From positions 44,318,742 to 44,382,741 of the forward strand of contig QVOM02000119.1 of NCBI GenBank assembly GCA_003586115.2: a DNA stretch of 64,000 nucleotides. The letters are read 5' to 3'. The notes under the pieces were generated by a model that saw only the letters and a list, made by a program, of their open reading frames with translations, was not told the origin of the DNA and made no database searches. Both the position numbers and the translations under genes were made by a program. Shown here piece after piece: positions 58,562 to 64,000 of this stretch; position 1 is the first letter of the stretch; every line of letters starts with the position of its first letter. Origin of the DNA: Salvator merianae (lineage: Eukaryota > Chordata > Lepidosauria > Squamata > Teiidae).

Positions 58562-58669
58562 GACATTCTCATGACCTTCCCAATGCATGCAGGTTGCAGT
58601 ACTCTGAAAACCCACTGCATCATGATTATGGAAAATCCAACATGATATCAGCTTTCCCGTAATAGCTTC

Positions 58670-58838
58670 GCTTACCTTCACATCTGGTGAGGTGTATATG
58701 ACATCTTCTTGAAGGTGACTTTCAGGAGCCAGCCAAGCACATAAAAAGCAACAAAAAAGGAGGGTGGGCACTTGCCTGGCTTCTGGAAGTCCCCAGTGAA
58801 TCAATTTTGTATATACCTCACCAGTCGGGAAGGTAAGC
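58670..58838. mobile_element. palindromic MITE
   Basis: Left GCTTACCTTCACATCTGGTG, then AGGTGTATA, with inverted right GCTTACCTTCCCGACTGGTG, then AGGTATATA. The splice-like words inside come from the palindrome, not from an exon. Confidence 0.7.
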
Positions 58839-61465
58839 AAATCTATGCTGGGGTGTGCTGCTTGTACCTGGCAGGTCATGGCAAGAGGTGATCATGAGAT
58901 CTTTTCTATATCTCATGCTGCCTTTTGCTGTCTGGAGGTAGCCATAGTGTCCCTCAAGACTTCCTAATGCAAGCACAGCTCACCCATACCCTGTTTGTAG
59001 CAACCAAGCAAGGAAAGAAGGGGGCAGAGGAAACTCAATGGAACTTGGTGACTTGCTTTTCATTGCTCCAAATCCAGTTGAATCAGGATCAAAATGTGGT
59101 TCAGAGAAATCCAAGACAGGTTCCACCTAGAGTTTTGTCCTTCTCCTGCAACCCTGCCAGTTCTGCTCCATGAGTCACTGCTGGGACACAGTGCCCCCAA
59201 AATGTCAACAAAATTCTCAAGAAACCCACAAGACTAAAATACTTGGCAGTTGCTGCTGCACAAATACCTCATTTGCCATAGTGAGATACTAAATAAATTG
59301 GAGTGAAAGGAGTTCTAATAGTTATTTATTTACTTACTCAAATCTGCCTTTCATGCTACTCCTTTTTCTGGCGTCACCTGCTGCTTCATGTATTTGTAAC
59401 TCTACAGTGGATCTAGAAGAGATTAGTATTCTGCAGACAAGTAGGAAATGTGTTGTTGTCCATAGTTTGCATAAAGTTTGACAAAGGGTAGCAGCACCAT
59501 CAATGTGCAACGGATCACTGGAGCTGTGCAGGCACTGGAGAAAGAGCATAGGTCTTATTGGAAGTTCAAGCCAGAACAAAATGAAGTTTCCACCTGAAAC
59601 CTCACCCCTCCTCCAGACTTTGCAAAACCACTGTCCATGTGACACTATCTATAGTTTGTATAAAGTTAGCAAAACAACTGCAAACTGGTTGCCATTTCTT
59701 CCTAGTTCCTCATAAAACTAAAATTCCATTTTGGAGTTACTTTCCGCGATGGCATGCTTCAAAGCCAGTAAACATGAATGAGCCCACCATTTCAAAGAGC
59801 AGTATACTGTACCTAGGAACAACTCCAATAATTGCTTTGGAGAAATTACTGTTCTTTTTCTTGCCAACACTATGGCTGAAAAATAATGGGTTTCTGAAAT
59901 TTGTCAAAGATGTTTGCAAAGTTCTGTTTACAAATGGCTTGCTTGTTCATCTTCTGTTTACATTAACACCAGATTCGCATGCAGTATTTTCAATAATTTT
60001 GCAACAACTTTACTGATGTTGAAGCATGTGAGACAAGGTGCAATAGGCAGCAATGATGCTACAAATGGCCACAGTGTTTTGGTGCAGTATATTTTCAAGA
60101 AGCATGTCTCAATTGCTTAGTTCTGTACTGTGCTTTGACAACCTTTACTGAGGTGTTTGTTTCATCAGAGACCCTGAATCTCCACCATTTCCTTTTTAAA
60201 TGTTCTTAAACACGCAGGTGTGCATAAGAACACTTCCCCTTCCTCTGTGGGCAGGCTTTTGCACCACTGATTGTGTGCCAATATATTCCATCCTACAGTT
60301 TGGGTTTTGTGTCCAGTACCTCTCAGATGTTGAGCATACTTAAGTTTCCTTCCTTCCTTCCTTCACCACTTTTAACTGGAAGGTCCCAGGGATGTTTAAC
60401 CAGGCACCAAAAACCATATAATGTAGGCACCTGGCAAACTTCCAGAGGGAGGATGTTCTTTGGACTCTGGGGGTCATCACAGAAAAGGCTCTCTTGTGTG
60501 TTCCTGCCCCTTGCACCTCTGAGAGAGGAGGAACTAGAATAAAGTCCTTTCCCTCATAAAATACATTTAGTTGTTGCTTAAGTTCAGATCTGTGTGTCCT
60601 TGTATATGCCTCCCATTAATTTTCCCCCATAGGCCACTGAGCTTTGTTGTCAATAGTGGCATCCCACTTGCCAGCTGTGCATATTTGCTTTACCTCTGTT
60701 GCAGCCATCAGCATGTAGAGATGCTACAGTTCATATACTCTGGGTCAGTTCTGCTGCTGTTACAATTCTGCCTAAGAATTGTACACAGGTGTAGACAGTA
60801 ACAATGTCAGGCATCTTACAAGAATCAGAGTCACCTGCCTGCAATACTACTTCAGGTATCAGTGAGTGTACACTATGTTCATAGCCTATACATATAGCAG
60901 GAGATACAAGTTAGAAGACCAACAAAAAGCATAGCAAAGATCAGATCTGGAGCTGCCTATGGAGCCCAAAGCACAGGACCTGTAAGTATATTATTAAAGG
61001 ATGACTAACAAAAAGATAAAAGGAATACCTGCCACAACCAGGTTATTGATGCCTCAGACACAGTACCCAAGAGGAAGGACCAAGGCACATGGACCAGAGA
61101 CAAGAGCACAGCTGGTAGCTGAACATAAGGCCTGGAACAGTATATGGGGCTGGCTTTTACATGAAGAATCCAAGGTCCAGAAGTCACTGAGTCAGAATCC
61201 AATCATCTAGAAGCAACAAAACAGCTTTCTGTAGCAAGCAGTGTAGACAGTGAGGCATCAGACTAAGAGCAAAGAGGATTTTTATAGCCTGAACAGGCAA
61301 CTAGCTACAGCTGAGTGCCTGTAGACTTGCCTGGCTGGCCTCAGGCCTCACATCACCTGCAGTTCTCAGCCAGGGCCAAGGTGTCAGTCTAGGCTCAGAA
61401 ATCAGTCTATTGCTGGTTCAGGAACTGGACAGTATCTGAAAATGGCTGCATCTCCATGGGCCAGG
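58839..61465. other. intergenic, no gene seen
   Basis: No gene recognised. A (CTTC)n run lies near 60350. The stretch 60800-61440 is richer in purines and may be LTR-derived, but no ends were found. Confidence 0.4.
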
Positions 61466-61771
61466 GGCCCTATCCCCACTTACTATTAATCCAGTCAGGA
61501 GCCTCCATAGTTGGCTTCTGGACCTCAGCAAGCCACATGTTATGTTCCACCTGCATTAGGAAGGCCTGTTTAAATAGATCTTCCCCAGAGGCTCCAAGGC
61601 AAGGAATTTTTGTTCCTAGTCTTTGGAGAGCTCTGAGTTTGGCCTCATAGCTTGCACAAGCTTCAAAGCCAGACCAGTGTGGATAGGGCTGTTCCAGACC
61701 ACACCTTTCTGCAGTCCAAACCAGTGGGTCTAGCTGGTTCAGATCACAAATAGATATGTGCAGAAAGGGCC
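61466..61771. mobile_element. MITE, GGCCC ends and AGG target duplication
   Basis: Left GGCCCTATCCCCACTTA and inverted right GGCCCTTTCTGCACATA. AGG stands directly on both sides. The centre is GCTCCAAGGCAAGGA...TTCCTAGTCTTTGGAG, shared with the elements at 41870 and 63300. Confidence 0.7.
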
Positions 61772-63299
61772 AGGGTGACCAGTCTGTTCATCCCCTCACC
61801 AAAATATCTGAGGAGGCACCAGACCCAGTGGGCCCAGTAAAAGCACCTAAAGGTCAGTGTGCCTGTACTGGAACGGCCTAAGATTAGTGATATTTTGGCA
61901 GAATTGTCATGGGTGATGAATGGAAGATTGCTGTGTTTGTTTTGCCTGCCGGGTGTCACTATAAAACTTTTTCTAATAGCCTTAGGCTCCATTTTAGGAA
62001 ACATTTTAGGAAAACCTCATGATGTCCTTGGCATAGTGGGAACAGTTTTCTCAGAATGCAAATGTGCCAATCTCAGGTATTTAATAGCTTGTGTTCTCAG
62101 CTTTCTATGATTCGCTTAAAGTTTAGGGGCGCACAACATGAAGAGATGCAAAAGAGTAGAGAAATTTTTCATGGAATGAAAAGCACACAATGACTTTGCA
62201 GTGTGAAAAACACCCAGAGAATTTAGAAAGAAATTATAAAGCACCCTGAGAATGAAGCAGGAAGATAGAAGCTCCTTTTAGAGAGAAAGGAAACTTTGGG
62301 GCAGGATTTAGCAGAGTATTTGCTGAAATGAATAGCCTGTGAAGTGAGATGTATTGGAATATTTGCAGAATGCACTTCAGGATGGATATTTTCCAGTCTA
62401 GCTGCAAACATTCTGGTTGTCTCATATGGCGTCTTCCAGTCGTACCAACTGTGAATGTGAGGTTTTATTAGTCCTGGCACTTGGCCCTAATGGCAAAAAT
62501 GTACAGCTTTTGAGCACGTGTACAATAAACAGCTGTATCAAAGAACCTTAGAGAAACTTCAATTCCTTTTCATTTCTCACATGAGCTAATATCTTACAAC
62601 AGATTGCACAAACCGTTCACTACTGTCCCAAAGCACTGTATACCCAACCTAAGTAAAGAGAGATTGACTTGTGGGCCTATCTCACTTGTTTTTTTTAACA
62701 TCTTCTGCAAATAGATGGCTATAATAATCCCTCACTTTGCATGGTTTCCATTTGAATGGATTTGCTCTAACATGGTTGTCAAATTGTGATCTTCCTTGAT
62801 TTACGCCTCTCCACTGACTTACAATAATAGAATTTTCCACCAAATCTCCATGGTGTAGTGTATTTGGTGATTAACTGGTTCCTGAGTGTGTGCTTTTTGG
62901 TGGGGATGTGACTTTTGGTGCACTCATTTTTGGTTGTGCACACAATTGTTGTGCATGTAACTTTTTTTGTCTTTCACTTTTTTTCTGCACAAACTACTTT
63001 TTGGAGATGCACAGAAAACTTTTTTCTGCACACTCTTTCTTGTAGCTCCAAAACATGCTGTCAACAACAAGGTTCACTGGATTGTGTGCAAGTTCTCTCC
63101 ACATCATATGTGAGTTTCAGCATTATGCTCTATGGAAAGCTATGCCAGATGGAGGAGAGGGCATTGGTGCAGCCTTCAGGCATGGCATCTGTGAGTTTCC
63201 ATAGAGCATAATGCTCTATAAGGCCACACACCCTGTTAGCATGCTTCCTCCACTTTGCCTAGACTGGGACAGTGGTAGATCTTTCTAAAAAGGTCTACT
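61772..63299. other. intergenic, no gene seen
   Basis: Open frames up to 98 codons are low-complexity or unrecognised. An inverted pair near 63128-63220 (ATTATGCTCTATGGAAA and TTTCCATAGAGCATAAT) suggests another palindromic repeat. Confidence 0.4.
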
Positions 63300-63645
63300 T
63301 CAATTCTACTAATCAGTAAACCAGCCCAGGAGGCATGAAGAAGGGTTCATGCCTCCATGGACCAGTTTAGTAGGAGGATCCATTTCAGTAGCACACAGAA
63401 TTGTGTCACCAAAATGGGTCTCCCAGGGGCTCCAAGGCTAGGAACTAAAGTTCCTAGCCATTGGAGAACATGGAGGCTGGCCCTGAAGATCTCACGATCT
63501 TTGGGGCTGGGGCAACAACTGTCCCGGAACAGCCAACCAAATGTGGACAGCTTGTTCTGGGACAGTAAGAGCGATCCAGCTGCTTGAACCACTCCAGCCT
63601 GAACCAGTCCTGTTGGACCAGGCCAGGATAAGTAAGAGCAGAAGT
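63300..63645. mobile_element. MITE-family member with central hairpin
   Basis: Centre at about 63427-63463: GGCTCCAAGGCTAGGAAC, AAA and GTTCCTAGCCATTGGAG. The right end AGTAAGAGCAGAAGTGTCC is a diverged form of the family end. Second hairpin GAGGCATGAA...TTCATGCCTC near 63335. Confidence 0.5.
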
Positions 63646-64000
63646 GTCCTAAAATGTGGGTGTAGGTAGGCCCCTAAACATGTACTACATAATTATCTTT
63701 TTTTTCAAACTGCATAGCATACTATATACACATCTACAGTTTTACTTGGCTACTGATGAGGTTTAAAGTGTGGCATTGACCCAAACAAAATACTCAAGGA
63801 GTGATTTGATAAACACTAGATAGAAAAATAAATACTTGAGTTGGAAGAGATTTTAGGAACTATCTATTCTTCTCAGCCTCCACTTGAGTTCTTCCTTGAG
63901 GTAGAACTCAGAGTGAAATAGACTGTTCCATTGATTAGCAGTTCTCAGTAGGGATGGGCCAAATTTGCATTCATCAAACACAAACAGGTGTTAGAGGTTA

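Noticed and set aside
58291..58623. 110-codon minus-strand frame rich in Ser, Pro and Asp
   Set aside because: It lies almost wholly inside the solo LTR and spans its promoter region.
58670..58879. Possible exon with CTTACC/GGTAAG signals
   Set aside because: Both splice-like words are the two ends of a palindromic MITE.

Overview
This is nuclear DNA from a vertebrate, most likely a squamate reptile and perhaps a gecko-type lizard. Genes are split by canonical GT-AG introns and the background is A+T-rich. Repeats include 5'-truncated CR1/L2-type LINE tails, tRNA-headed SINEs, Tc1 and many palindromic MITEs, with no L1/Alu-type mammalian repeats seen. The species call is inference. The gene order (replication-type histones, WBP11, C12orf60, a Gla-protein gene) matches the human 12p12.3 neighbourhood of H4-16/H2AJ, WBP11, C12orf60, SMCO3, ART4 and MGP.

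Layout. 1-2.8 kb: mostly non-coding, with a degenerate minisatellite-like tract and one weak candidate exon. 2.8-6.4 kb: intronless histone H1 and H3.2-type genes on +, each with its own CCAAT/TATA promoter and 3' histone stem-loop; between them lies a promoter-like cluster (four CCAAT boxes, TATA, ATTTGCAT octamer) with no gene attached. 6.4-10.1 kb: no gene seen. 10.1-26.6 kb: complete WBP11 on -, twelve exons, 641 codons, starting from a CpG-rich promoter at about 26.4-26.6 kb that probably also serves C12orf60 on +. 26.7-34.9 kb: probable first intron of C12orf60, full of repeats. 34.98-35.76 kb: C12orf60 coding exon. 36-43 kb: repeats. 43.0-53.6 kb: a four-exon gene on - for a 95-residue prepro-Gla protein. 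53.7-64 kb: repeats, including a solo LTR; no coding exon found.

The Gla gene is the most interesting item. It sits where MGP would be expected from synteny, but encodes an osteocalcin-like product: signal peptide, short propeptide ending in a furin site, and a 47-residue mature peptide with the E-x3-E-x2-E/C-x5-C Gla module. Its propeptide has the ANxF motif of MGP next to an RRQKR site of osteocalcin type, and the mature peptide is unusually tyrosine-rich. It may be an under-described third branch of the MGP/osteocalcin family, or a strongly diverged member of a known one.

The genes do not form one pathway. The histones serve S-phase chromatin, WBP11 works in nuclear pre-mRNA splicing, C12orf60 has no known function, and the Gla protein is probably secreted to mineralising or cartilage matrix. 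Their adjacency is ancestral synteny. All exon joins were made by reading splice sites and phase by hand; no alignment or transcript was available.
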